The position numbers were made by a program, and so were the translations under genes. The notes beneath the pieces were generated by a model. It did not search any database. It was not told the DNA's origin and saw only the letters and a list, made by a program, of their open reading frames with translations. 64,000 nucleotides of DNA, taken from assembly GCA_023213395.1 (NCBI GenBank), contig CM041465.1:113901741-113965740 (forward strand), in the 5' to 3' direction. Positions 46,601 through 57,692 of this stretch are shown piece by piece. Source of the stretch: Cycas panzhihuaensis (taxonomy: Eukaryota; Cycadophyta). The stretch's first letter is position 1, and each line of letters begins with the position of its first letter.

Positions 46601-47440
46601 GCTTAAGGCCACCCCTCTATATGCCTTGACTCAGTCTCAAGCTGCCAAAGAGGTAACTGACGTCTCTTTATCTATCTCACATCCTAATCCTCTTCTAGAA
46701 ACCTCCCTTCCGGAAGTCCCTTTACTTCCCAAGACCATTCCCATTCACCCAGGTCACTACGATTTCAAGAGAGCTCTTCCTCAACCTACAGTGAAGGGGA
46801 AGACCGTTTCTATCATCGATGAGCTTTATAACGTGGCCGTCAGGATGTCCATTGTGGGCATCTTGAGAAGTTGTCCTGAATAGAGGACACTCCTTTTAGA
46901 AGTTTTAGGATTGGGTGACGTGCTCGTTCACGCTTTGGGTATTGCCCAAGGTCATGAGCCTGTCATTTCTTTTGATCCTAAAGACCTTCTTCCTTCTTAT
47001 GAAAGGTAGTACCAGTGGAATTTCCATTTCACCATCACTATCGATACACCTGATTTCACTTTGTGAAGGACTATTGCCAACAATGGTTCTTCCATTAATG
47101 CCTTGCCCTTACGTATTATACAAGATCTCATCATTTCTGCCTTGGAACTTATTCCATGGTGATGCCAAGGCTACAATGGTAGCGAGAAGACTCCCTTAGG
47201 ATCTGTTTTGATCCCCCTTACTCTTGAGGACAAGACTTTCCTCCCGATATTGTAGTCCTTGACGTAGACATCAACTACAACCTTTTTTTGGGTCGACCAT
47301 GGCTTGATCAAATGGGAGCCATGTGTTTGACCCACTGGGAGCAACTCAAGTTCGTCCATGATGGGCGAATGAGGGTTATTTCCTGCAAACTCCCACCTAC
47401 TAAACAATCCCATCAAACCAGCTAAGCAAGCCATGGTCAT
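46601..47440 (+). pseudogene. Protease of element B
   Basis: Aspartic protease of the Tat/Athila type. An open stretch to 46883 holds HPGHYDFKRALPQPTVKGKT. The part after it reads HEPVISFDPKDLLPSYE near 46960. The active-site triplet appears as NNG in TIANNGSSINALPL near 47070-47110, so the catalytic aspartate is lost. ALELIPW and LGSVLIPLTLEDKTFLPIL follow, then a GR-like PWL segment near 47290 and QLKFVHDGRMRV near 47350. Frameshifts are present. Confidence 0.85.
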
Positions 47441-47765
47441 GTGAAAGGGGATAAAGGCCCTTCCACCTATGCCTCAGCTTGTTCTATTGTCATTCTCGAT
47501 TCGCCTCATTCAGAAGGAGATCCCACATCTTCTTCCTTAAACCTTACCTGTTTTGCTCCTATTAGTGTCAGGAGGTATGGGTACCTTGCCATATTTAGTG
47601 ATGACGAGTCCCATGGTGAGGATGAGGACCTTCCTCACCCTGTCTCCTTTCTTTGCACTAGTAGGAGATGCTCTCTTTGTTTTAGGTCCCAACTTAGAAC
47701 CCCTCTCATTAGAGAGATCGATCATCCCCTTGTATCGCATGTTATTGCTTGCATTAATCCACCGA
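47441..47765 (+). pseudogene. Post-protease linker of element B
   Basis: An open 118-codon frame (47441-47797) with an acidic patch DDESHGEDEDLPHP near 47600-47640, also found in D near 29450. RT would be expected next, but at about 47765 the sequence switches to the minus-strand gag of F. The frame end past 47765 is therefore chimeric. Confidence 0.6.
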
Positions 47766-48077
47766 TCACTAGTTTAGGGCTTCCACAACATCTATAGGAG
47801 GGGTATCTGCCTAGTCATAAGAGGTGGAAGGGTCCTCATATGAGGCAAACCCAATGGGACAATCCTTAAGAGAATCACCACCAAGATGGTGGAACTCTGA
47901 AAGAGAAGATGCCTCCACTTTATGAGTGGAGAGGTGATGGACTTGTGGGTGTTCTTAGTCACCCGGGTAAAAGATAGGGTCCTCACCCTCTTAGGCAGGC
48001 CCTTAGAAGGAAGTGGATGGATCATGGGATTCGAAGACATAGGAATGATATTCCCAATCTAATGGAAATCCTTCCAT
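47765..48077 (-). pseudogene. Gag N-terminus of element F
   Basis: Start at 48077 (ATGGAAGGATTTCC on the minus strand). It matches the N-terminal gag of C over the SDWAYHTF-, EGDDLIYYL- and HHPLD-like segments and ends at the DVVKAL-like block. Frameshifts divide it. The 82-codon frame 48040-47792 is in a shifted reading. Confidence 0.75.
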
Positions 48078-48309
48078 GGTCAAATCAAAATCCAATGAAG
48101 GAAGGGGATGATAAGAGGAGTCTTCCAACAAAGGAGGAAGGCCTCATAAGCAATGAGAGAATCATCACATATGAGTTCCACCTGAAGGTTAAAAGAAAAA
48201 AGAGATGGTATGGTGATAAGTATTGGGGGTTGCCTAATAAATTGAGAAGATCTATAGAAAAGGAGGTAGCTCCAATAGATTAGGGAGAAGGATTTATCCC
48301 TTACTAGCA

Positions 48310-48329
48310 GGTCCCTAGTATGGTCGCCA
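48310..48329 (-). other. Primer-binding site of element F
   Basis: Minus-strand TGGCGACCATACTAGGGACC, 1 bp inside the LTR end; this is the copy nearest to the consensus of the family. Confidence 0.82.
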
Positions 48330-48330
48330 G

Positions 48331-51300
48331 TGGAATTACACCTCTTGGGGGAGGAGGGGGGGTTAATAGACTTGAATGTAATTAAGCCAAATGACTAATA
48401 GTTTTGGTGGCTATGAACCTACAATGGCAAGCAAAATAAATCACCCACAAAGGGCATCTGTGCATTAGAATATAGGTTCGGGACCCACAAATGGCACACA
48501 AACTCCTTTGAGGTAACTCTCCCTTGATATGGAGTAGTGGATGGATGAGGGATCTTCTCAGTTTCCTAAGTAACCTCAAAAGGGGGTCCTCCTATCCTTA
48601 GATGGCCAAAGGAAGGAGGAAATAGGTGAGGGAATGGCTCCTCGCATGAAGGGGTTTATGAAAGGAATGATCCTTAGTAAGAAGATGGGAAGACACGTGT
48701 AATCCTAAGTAGCTTACAATGCAAGTAGTCAAGATGGTGGTTGGTTTCACAAGCTAAGTGTTGACCTAAATACCAAACTTGGGAGGTCTAGCTTAGGGGA
48801 ATAAGAACAAAAGGGAACAAACGATCTTAAGAAGGGGTTGTCTTGTGTTTGTCTTTGTCTCATGTATGGTAGAGAGACACAAAGTGAGAGTGTAGTGTCT
48901 ATGGGAATGTTGTATTTGTATTTAAGATAAATTACTTTTCAAAGAAAGAAAATGATGCAAATCTCTCTCTCTCTCTCTTTAGCTATATGAAACCTTATTC
49001 TCTTTATCCTTTTGAATGCAAAAAGTGAATCAAGGAGATTTCTACATGGTACAAAGCTCATGCAAAGGATGCAAAGCTGCTTAGTGACATGTAATGAGAT
49101 GATAAGGATGTATGCAAGCTAGTGCCTAGATCTTCAAATATATGAGTTTAAAATTAGCGAACATAGAACAAGAAAGCAAAGTGCAAAATACTAATCCTTC
49201 TCTTTCTTCTCATCTAAGGGGTACCCAAAAAGGGGGGAAAAGAGTAAGGAAAAGAAGGCTAGGAAGAGGGAGATATACTCGGAATGCGATAGCCAAAGTA
49301 GCGCTACCCTCACTGTACTAGCAATCCTTGCCCTTCTCCTTATCACAGATGGTACAATGGAAGGAGTGTTGATGAAAAGACGGGACTTCCTTACCTTCCC
49401 TTAAAGCTAAAAGGAAAAAGGAAATGTAGAGAAAGGAAATGTAAAGACTAATGCAACTTTACTTTACAACTTTTGAGAGCAAAGAAAAATAACTATTGAA
49501 AAAGAAAGAAATATACCTGGGACGAAGTCATCCTTTTTCTCTAAATGTAAAAGAAACCTGCAACTAACAAGGTTGACCCTTTCCCAAGGGGCAGTAAACA
49601 TATGTAGGATGAGTATATAGAATGGAAAGTAACAGGATATGATTATCTCTATTGAAAGAAGTGCATCTAATATCAATATTACTCCTTGTGTTTCATATGT
49701 TGTTTAATGTATTATATAGGAAAGGGAGGAAGATAAAGAGAAAGGGTGGTTAGCCTCAAAATGGATAACCCTCCAGATCAAAGGTGCTCCATGCTTCCCC
49801 CAAGTACCAAGATGAAGGGGTAAGCAAATATAAATAAGTTTCTAAAAATATAAGAAAAGATGGCAAGAAACACTGCAAACGTTACCAATGTTGTAAAAGT
49901 TGCAAAGTATAACTTTTGTAGATTTTTGCAAAGATTGAATCAAGAGACAAGGGGGATATAGAGTGGGGGTGAAACCCCAACCATGTAGGATCTGATGTGT
50001 TGATTGTAGGCATAGCAAGGGGGCTTCCTACACTAGTGCCAGCAATGATCTAATCTCCAATTGTTCTTTAGGGATCCAAAGGAAGTATGGAGAAGGATAG
50101 GTGAGGAGAGAAGGGGGTTGCCCTTAAGGAGAAGGAATGTTGGGTACAGGACCCTGCCTATGGCTCCTTTCACTCTCCTTAGGAACCTTTTCCTTACTAC
50201 CTCCATGAAGAACCTAGAAAGGGACCAAGTGGAGAAGAAGATGAGCCAAGAAAAAGGGAGGGTTTGCCTCCTATTGTAATGGAAAGAAAAGAAGAAACTT
50301 GTTGTAAAAAAGATACTGGTAAAAAGTATTTATATTATTGAAAGAAAGGAAAGTAAGAGATTGACTTGGGGGTACCTATTATGGGTAGATATGAGGCAGA
50401 TCTACCTATGAAACTAGGTGAAGAAGCAACCCCTTTAGGGTTTATAGGAGAAGAACCCCGCGATGTAGCAAATAGAGACAAAACTGGAACAAGAAGGATG
50501 CCTAGAGCTTGGTGGAGTATCTGGAGCATAATCTTCCCTTGGCTAGCCATGTTGTAGACATGCAACATGTGTGTCTTAAGTTGCAAGAGGCTGAAAGCTA
50601 GCTGAGAATCAAGTGTAGTAGAACTTGATCCTATTGTAAGGTACTTTTAACTAAATAGGTGAGAAAAGTTAATGAAAGCTGAGAAGAAGAAGGCCAAATG
50701 AAGTGGATTTTGGGCTTTTAAATCCAACTCTAGCTCAATTAAGCAATTAGGGTTTGCCATATATGGGAGTTGATTCGCTACCATATGGCAATTTTGTAAT
50801 AAATACGAAATTAGTTGTGGCTAGTTTAAAAAAATTATTGTTGACAGTCACCCCATAGTAAACTTAGTGGTACCACAAAGTTTACAGCGATACCATAAAT
50901 TTTGCTATGGTGCAAGTAAAAACAAAATCAAAACAAGAACGAGGGAGCCTAGAAACTCCCCAAAAGAGGGTAACTTAGGCCCTAAGGAGGTATGGTACAG
51001 TATCCAAGTGATAAAAAGGGGTCATGGGGCTTAGAGAGGCCACAACAAGTAAGCAATAATGGCAAAGGATTCTCTAAAGGATAAAAAGTGGACGTAGGGA
51101 AATGACCAAGCCTAGATAGGGTGCTATGGGTCATGTCATACCAGTGGATGATGTGATGTAGGCTACGAAAGCCAAATGGTACTTGGGGACATCGTGGAGA
51201 TGTGGAGGAGGGTTGTGGAGGGCCATGGGATACGTATCGCTAGATCGTCATAATCTGAAAGGGTGCAGAGATGTAGTGTGGTCAGGCAAACAAATGCAAA

Positions 51301-51448
51301 GTGATCATGCAATCACTCAATCATCATGCATTGTAGGTGAAGTGCCTTAATCCACCTTTTCTAAAGTTGATAAGGGTAGAGATAGAAGCATACCTAAACC
51401 TACCTAAGTCAACTTGCCCATGTCCATTCTCATTAGCCATGAAATACA
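48331..51448 (-). repeat. 5' LTR of element F (about 3.1 kb)
   Basis: The end TGGAATTACACC (plus strand) matches D and G. The start is near 51448 (TGTATTTCATGGCTA). It contains GACTTAGGTAGGTTTAGG near the start, the U3 motif at about 50856-50920, a TATA-like TTTAAAAG near 50728, the GGGAAGGTAAGGAAG block near 49390 and a (CT)n run at 48963-48979. Confidence 0.8.
48963..48979. repeat. (TC)n microsatellite
   Basis: Uninterrupted TC dinucleotide run inside LTR F. Confidence 0.9.
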
Positions 51449-52226
51449 TGCACTCTCTATGATTTAAAAAATCATTTATAACAATAATAGTAAATATTTA
51501 AAATCTCTCTTTTCATTATAGAAGTAATATTCAAAAGAGAGACAGAGCATATAATTCAAATGAAAAGCCTCATATTAGCATTACATGTTATTGAATCTCT
51601 TGGTAATTTTATGTACATAGTTGCAAGTGGAGTTAGTTGTATTTCATATTAGTTCTTTTCATTGAAAGTGTGAGTTGCATCTAAATGAAGTAGTTTCATG
51701 TGTTACTTTAGTGTGTTTCATCCTTAAAAATAAAAAAATAAAGAAATACTTTACATATATGAAGTCAACTCCTTAGTTTATTTGTGTATTGAAAGGGAGA
51801 TAGATAGATCTTGTAGTTTCATTAATTTCTCTTGTTTTTATTTCATCAAAAAAATAAATAAATAAAAAGAAAAATGTTAAAACCTTTTCATCACTTATCC
51901 CTTCTCCTTTATTTAAGTAAAACTCTAAAGATTGAAAGAATAGGAAAAAAGGAGTCCCTATAAAGAACACAAGAGACATTATTAGCATAATCCCAAATTT
52001 ACAACTCCTCCATCCAATGTGTAGGATAGTAGATTCAATCACCCCCTTACATCATAACTTTTTGTTACTTCATTGATTCATACCTTCATCAAATAATATA
52101 ATTAGGTGGAGACTCCTTCTTATGAGTTCGAAAATATAGTTCCTTAGGTTTTTTTTAGACTTCATATCTCTTAGTCTATATTTGAAATAAAGAAAACATT
52201 ATGTTAGTTAAGAGATATATGTTTTA
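51449..52226. other. Unassigned DNA between two head-to-head LTRs
   Basis: About 780 bp, AT-rich, with an AAAT-type simple run near 51850-51865. One minus-strand frame (51773-52042) is hydrophobic and has no motif I recognise. It may be an old target sequence. Confidence 0.5.
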
Positions 52227-55200
52227 TGTCTATTTCTCAACCACCAAGAATAGGTAGGAGTGACATCTCTCAGGTAAGTATAGGTATACATTCCTATCTC
52301 TTACTTTGGTTGCTTTTATGGCATGATGAGATGTATTTATGGTTTTAGTAGTATGATATAGTTATATAGCTAGTTTTGCTACCCAGTTTGCTTGCCTAGT
52401 TCTTGTCTATGATTGTGATTAAGCCTATGATGACTAGGACCACAGTCCTATGGCAGCATATAGCTCCTAGAAGCACCTTCCTAGAGTTTATAGGTATTCA
52501 AAAGCCTCCACAACCTATCTTGACTTACTTTTAGGTTGTCATATGACTCATCAGGTTGGGTTCTAACCCGCTTACTTTCCAATGTCCATTTACATTAACA
52601 TCGAGGCTTGGCCTTCCCTTTTTTCACATATTGGGAAGCCTAACCACTGCTTAGAGCCCTTAAAAGACCCTTTTGGTCCATTAATCTCTATTTTTACACC
52701 CCTAAGATAGTCTCTTATGTTGTCTTCTAGTTTATTTTTATTTTTCTTTTATATTTATTCACACCACTTTAAACTTCATGGCACCTCTATACTTCACGAT
52801 ACCACAAATTTTGTATTGGGATGATTATCCACTAATTACTATGACTAAAAAATGGCTATATTTGCATTTATTGTGAACTTAACACATGGTCAAGGGGTCT
52901 CTCCTACCTAAACCAAACCCTAACATCTATGAAACCTTAATTGGGACATAAAAAACCAAATTTGAACTCATTTTGCACTCTATCACGATCAAAAAATAAC
53001 TCTCCTCTCTTCTCTTCTTCTTCCTTTTTCCACTCTAGGTTTGGCTAGGCAAAAACCCTAGCATATAGGTCTGAAAGAAGGATTCTTTAGTGAGATAACT
53101 CTCTCCTTAAGCTTAATAGGATAACCACAACTGGTTTCCTGAGATTCAAGGTTCTTTCCCTCTCTAAAAGAGGCCAATTCTACTAAGGAAGTATGGTTTT
53201 GGTTTCCATTCTTGTTGATTATAAGGTACCTCCCAATTTATGTGTATCTTTATGGATGAAAACGTGTTTTTTTCCTATTCTTCTGTTTTGAACACATATT
53301 ATTTCTTTAGTTATACTTCCTAATTTATGCCCTAGCATATATTTTTGCTCTATTTTGTTAAGCAAGGATAGGCAAAACATCTCATTTCTTCTTGTTGTTG
53401 TCATCTTATCCTAGGGTTTCCACTAGCTAGTGGTAAGACGGGTCTTAGGACATTCTTGAGAAGGTGAAGGAAGGACAAATGGCTAGAGTTCTAACTCTTA
53501 ATGACACTTCCTCAAGGGAAACTCCCCACTTCTCAAGATCCCTTCAGACCATACATGCTCCATAAGCTAGTGCATCCTATAGGGTGTGATCTCTTCCATG
53601 TTTGCAATGCTCACAACACTTGCAATGTTTATATTATTACTAGTTTGTACACATCTTACTTGCTAGTAACCCACATTATTTCTACACCTTCTTTTATAAC
53701 ATTTATAACTTTGACAATATTTGTACCTTCTACAATATTTGTAGCTTTTATAGGATTTGTAGATTTTACAATATTTACAACTTATATAAACCCTTATACC
53801 TATTTTGTCTAAACCATATGTTTCCAACCAACTCATCTATATGATACCTAGCTACCTAGGGGGTGTTTCATTCATAGGAGCTAGCCATCTTGAGGCTATT
53901 ATCTCCTTTTTCTTTCAACCCCCCTTTTCCCCTTTATGGTTGGATAAGAACATTGATGTAAGGAGAATAATATACTGATTGTTATTATTTTTCTTTTGTT
54001 ATACTAAAGTAAACTTTTATTCTCACTAAGGTAGAACACACACACATGGCTATATATATACATATACACACATGCTTACTGCTTGTAGGGGTTTATATGT
54101 GTCTACCAAAGCATAAGAATAATTGCCTTCTTATGCAAGTGAGGTGACACCACAATCAAAGAGGTACTACTCTTTCCCTTCTTTCACTTATTTCTTTTTA
54201 GTTCTACTATTTCATTTCATTTCCATTTTTAAAGAATTTTAAGGAAGGTAAGTAAGCCCCTCTCAAGACTCGCCTATGACACTCATTACGGTAAGGGAAG
54301 TGAGGCTGCTAATAAGAGAATGTGAAGAAAAGGATCGCGTCACTTCACTAACTAACATATTTTTAGGTGTACTTTGCTTATCCTTTCTCTTCCTTCATTC
54401 CTTTTAGCCCCTTCTTTTCCTTTAAACAATAAATATATTGAAAGGAAAAGAATTCCATTTTAGTTTCTTTTGCACATTTACACATCACATAAGGAAGGAA
54501 AAGCATAACATTAACCAAGCATCCTTTCTCTCCTTTTCTTGCACTAGAAATAAAGTGTTGCATATTTCTTCTTTTTCTCCTTTGACTCTGCATGTTGCAA
54601 GTTGAGAAGATATAAGGAAAGTGCACTTAATCCCTTTCTTATACTAACAAGAAGCATTATTGCATATTTCTAATTAGTTGCATTGAAAAAAGAAATAGTT
54701 GCATATAGATAGTGGTTGCATTCTCACTCTCCCCTCTTGCCTCCTTAAATAACCCTTGAGAGAAAAGGAATAAAGAGTGAGGGATCATAGTTAGTTCAAT
54801 TTGATAACATCTCTTACAACATACATTACAACAACTAAACATTACAATAATTATCAATTAGAAATAAAACCCATCTTACAACAAACAAACTAATGCCAAC
54901 TTATCTCTCTTCTCCTCATAAGCTAAGGAAAGGTCTCTAAACTTGATTGTTTCCATTGCATCTAAAACTAAATAATAAACTAAATATACCCTCACACACT
55001 TCTAATAATAATCACTTGCTCCTATTGCTTCTAGGCTTCCTTTCTACAAGGAACCATCACCCTCTTACCTCCTCCTTAAAAGGAGGCCTTTCTCCCCCTC
55101 TCTTACATTAAGGGTAGGAGAGCCCATCTATGGCTACTCAATAGCCCAAGGATGCTCCTTTGCCCCAAACCAATCCTAAGAAAGTACTTAGAAAAAAAGG

Positions 55201-55364
55201 GAAGCTCATAGCGTTATTTGCAAGTCCTTGAACCTATGTTCTGACATGCACATACCCCTTGAGGGTAACCTATCCTCATTTTTGAGGTTTCTGGGCCCTT
55301 GTTGTTGTTATAGTATTGGCTTAGGAGCTCTCATCCATAGTGACCCCCCGTAGGTGCACTTCCA
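52227..55364 (+). repeat. 5' LTR of element E (about 3.1 kb)
   Basis: Start TGTCTATTTCTC (could be 7 bp earlier), end GTGCACTTCCA. It has CTCAGGTAAGTATAGG near the start, a decayed U3 motif at about 52766-52823, TATA-like CATAAAAAA near 52948, and GGAAGGTAAGTAAGCCCC near 54243. Confidence 0.8.
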
Positions 55365-55365
55365 C

Positions 55366-55386
55366 TAGTGACCATACTGGGGAACC
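55366..55386 (+). other. Primer-binding site of element E
   Basis: TAGTGACCATACTGGGGAAC, 1 bp after the LTR end; the family site with a G-to-A change at position 2 and an extra A near the end. Confidence 0.72.
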
Positions 55387-55624
55387 ACCAGTAAGGGAAT
55401 ATAGTAATTTTCCCTTGTGTTAGTGTTGCCTTTCTCCTTTTGTCTATACCTTCTAGATTTATTGGGCAATCCCCAACACCTTTTTTTTTTATCTTACCCT
55501 TGCCTCTTCCAAGGTTCTAGGTGAGATGTGAATGCAACAATTTTCTCATCATTTATGAGGTCTCCCTCCCACTTTGGAAGAGTTTCCATATTCCTCAATT
55601 CCCTTATTTGATTCTAAATTGACT

Positions 55625-57692
55625 ATGGAGGGATATATGTTGGAATGGACATATCATGCCTATGTTTCCAAATCATAACCACAAACCTTAACCTCTTTCT
55701 AGGGTCTCGCCCAAGAGGGTAATGACCCTATCTTCTATCTGGGTGATCAAGAACACTCAAACCTCCACCATTTCCCCACATATGACTTGAGCATATCATC
55801 CTCTATGAAGTATCACCACCAAGATAAGGATACCCATGGGGAGTAACCTATGGGTTCCACCTCATATAAGGGGCCTTTCACCTCATACAAGCAAGTGGGA
55901 ACTCCTCTTGTAGATGTTATAAAAGCATTATAGAAGTGTTTCCAAGCTATAAGTACTCAACTTCCTCTAAAATGATTGGAAAGCATTTTTCATAGTATGG
56001 CACTTCCTTCTTCTTCATCTGTGCCTCCTTGTTCTTCTCAATCCACACTTTTGGCCATGATAGGGCTAACCCCTATTATTCCATCTTCTTTGTACATCCC
56101 TCATGCCCAAGGGACCATCCAAGGTATGATCACATCTCAAATTAGATTGAGTATGCCTCTTCCAAATCAAGCAACCATACCTCAACTAACTGTGATTCAT
56201 GCACCTCTTATATGACTTAATGGAGCCTCATGTCCCCCATCTTTAGGCCATATGGGATCTGTCCCCGTGTATCCCCAATCTCAACCAAAAGATTATTCCC
56301 TTTACCTACCTCTGAGATACACATCCTAACCATGGGGGTATGGAAAGGGAAGCCCCCTTCCAATTTGTGGGGTGGATTCATTTCACCCATATGGGGTCAC
56401 TCCTCCTACAGGTAGCTTATATGTGTAAAATCCCATCTTGCACCTGCCTTTTGTATCTTTATGTATAACCTCACATATGATGTCTTCGCAAGGGGGACCT
56501 ACCCCCCCTCAAGGCTCTTTTCTTATGCCCCCTCTCAACAAGGGGCTTACATTTAAGGGGGAGTGGGCACCTATTACCTACTTACCTGCTTTATAGCCTT
56601 CCCTTAAATAGGAATGGTTTCCTCCCATTAAGCATGAGATAATCCATATCTTCCTCATACTCAAACTCATCAAGGAGGACTTAAGTATACATACCTGCCT
56701 CCTCCTTCTTATTATGCTGACCCATTAGCTTAACCAAGGGTTTGCCCCTTTGTCGACTATAGGTTAACTCCACTATCCATTAAGGCACTTAGGACTAACA
56801 TATTGCCTCGTCCCTATTAGATACCTAAATTTGATGGGACCTGGTCGTAGGACCCAACTGAGTATGTTAGGATCTTCTCCATGTTGTGTATTAACTATTG
56901 GGCCTATGACCATATCTTAATGAAACTCTTTCCCTATTATTTATAGGGAGATAACCTCAAGTAGTTCTATCCTCTCCTTTCCCATTCCATTCATTCTTTC
57001 CAGTAGCTTGTGGATGAATTCATCAATTATTTTGACATAACTTGAGCTTTCAAGAGTGAAATCAAAGTATTAGTCTCGTTCAAACAAGGTTAGAGGAGAT
57101 GAACAGTGACTTTGTAAGGTGCTTCTATGACCTTTTTTATTCCACAAAGGCCATGTTACCTAAGGAATTAAAGAGGGACCTCTTCTAGAATGCCCTTCAC
57201 CCCAAAGTCCACGTTGAAGTCCTCAAAATGGTGGAAACAATGTGTAACTCTCCCATAGTTAAGTGATTGGTGCTAGAGGCCATTGAGATCTAGACAAGTC
57301 TCAAGAAAACTTTTAATTCATTGCAACAATAAAAGGCACCCCCTCTATCACACAACCAACGATCCTAATAGCCCCCGAGGCCTTCTACCCACTCAATGGA
57401 CAAGACCTTAGATCCATTAACCTCTACTATACATACATTTAAGCATATAATGAAGGATCTTAAGCTCCAGCCTTCTTCATCAACTCCATATTCTTCTAAG
57501 CCTATCCATTAGGCCTCCTAAGCCACACCTCCCAAAAATAAAAATACACACTCTTCTTAAACTAGGAAGACTATACCTTCCTCAGATAAGAAGTGGTGCT
57601 CTATTCATAGTGAGTGCTTCCCTGAGGACTTGTAGTATTGGGCATAACATCCAAAATTTTCCCCACCTCATGACTCTTCCCTTAGGAGGGCA
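55625..57692 (+). pseudogene. Gag of element E
   Basis: Start at 55625 (MEGYM, homologous to MEGYPSD). Homology to B and C runs through the SYKQVGTPLVDVIKAL-like block near 55890, the Pro/Ser-rich part at 55976-56215, a GLPPFVDYRLTPLSIKAL-like segment near 56740-56790, the capsid region to 57300 (LPKELKRDLF near 57165), and KKWCSIHSECFPEDL near 57590. Stops are frequent; it is among the most decayed gag copies. The end at GGGC (57691) is where LTR C begins. Confidence 0.8.

Larger units (their letters stand above)
36050..47765 (+). mobile_element. Element B: Tat-like Ty3/gypsy, integrase to LTR to protease
   Basis: Plus-strand segment in the order integrase, spacer, antisense PMD gene, RNase H, PPT, LTR (41315-44105), primer site, gag, protease. 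The LTR has internal sequence on both sides, so it is shared by the 3' end of one copy and the 5' start of another, as in tandem elements formed by recombination. Both ends of the segment (36050 and 47765) fall inside coding sequence and meet minus-strand relatives. RT and ordinary RNase H are not present. Confidence 0.75.
47765..51448 (-). mobile_element. Element F: Tat-like Ty3/gypsy 5' part
   Basis: Minus-strand copy with 5' LTR, primer site and the first 300 bp of gag. It is cut at about 47765 by the junction with B. Confidence 0.82.
52227..57692 (+). mobile_element. Element E: Tat-like Ty3/gypsy 5' part, interrupted by C
   Basis: LTR, primer site and gag on the plus strand. Gag runs to the zinc-site region and is cut at 57692 by LTR C. 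The rest of E would lie to the right, beyond C and outside the window. Confidence 0.8.

Noticed and set aside
47441-47797. 118-codon frame as a separate gene
   Set aside because: Its left part is the post-protease linker of B, and its last codons cross the junction into F.
23060-51448. F and D as the 5' and 3' ends of one element interrupted by B
   Set aside because: The LTRs differ in length and sequence by eye, and the flanks (GATCT and TGCAC) are not a target duplication.
51773-52042. 89-codon hydrophobic minus-strand frame
   Set aside because: AT-rich sequence easily encodes Phe/Ile/Leu runs; no start context or homology is seen.
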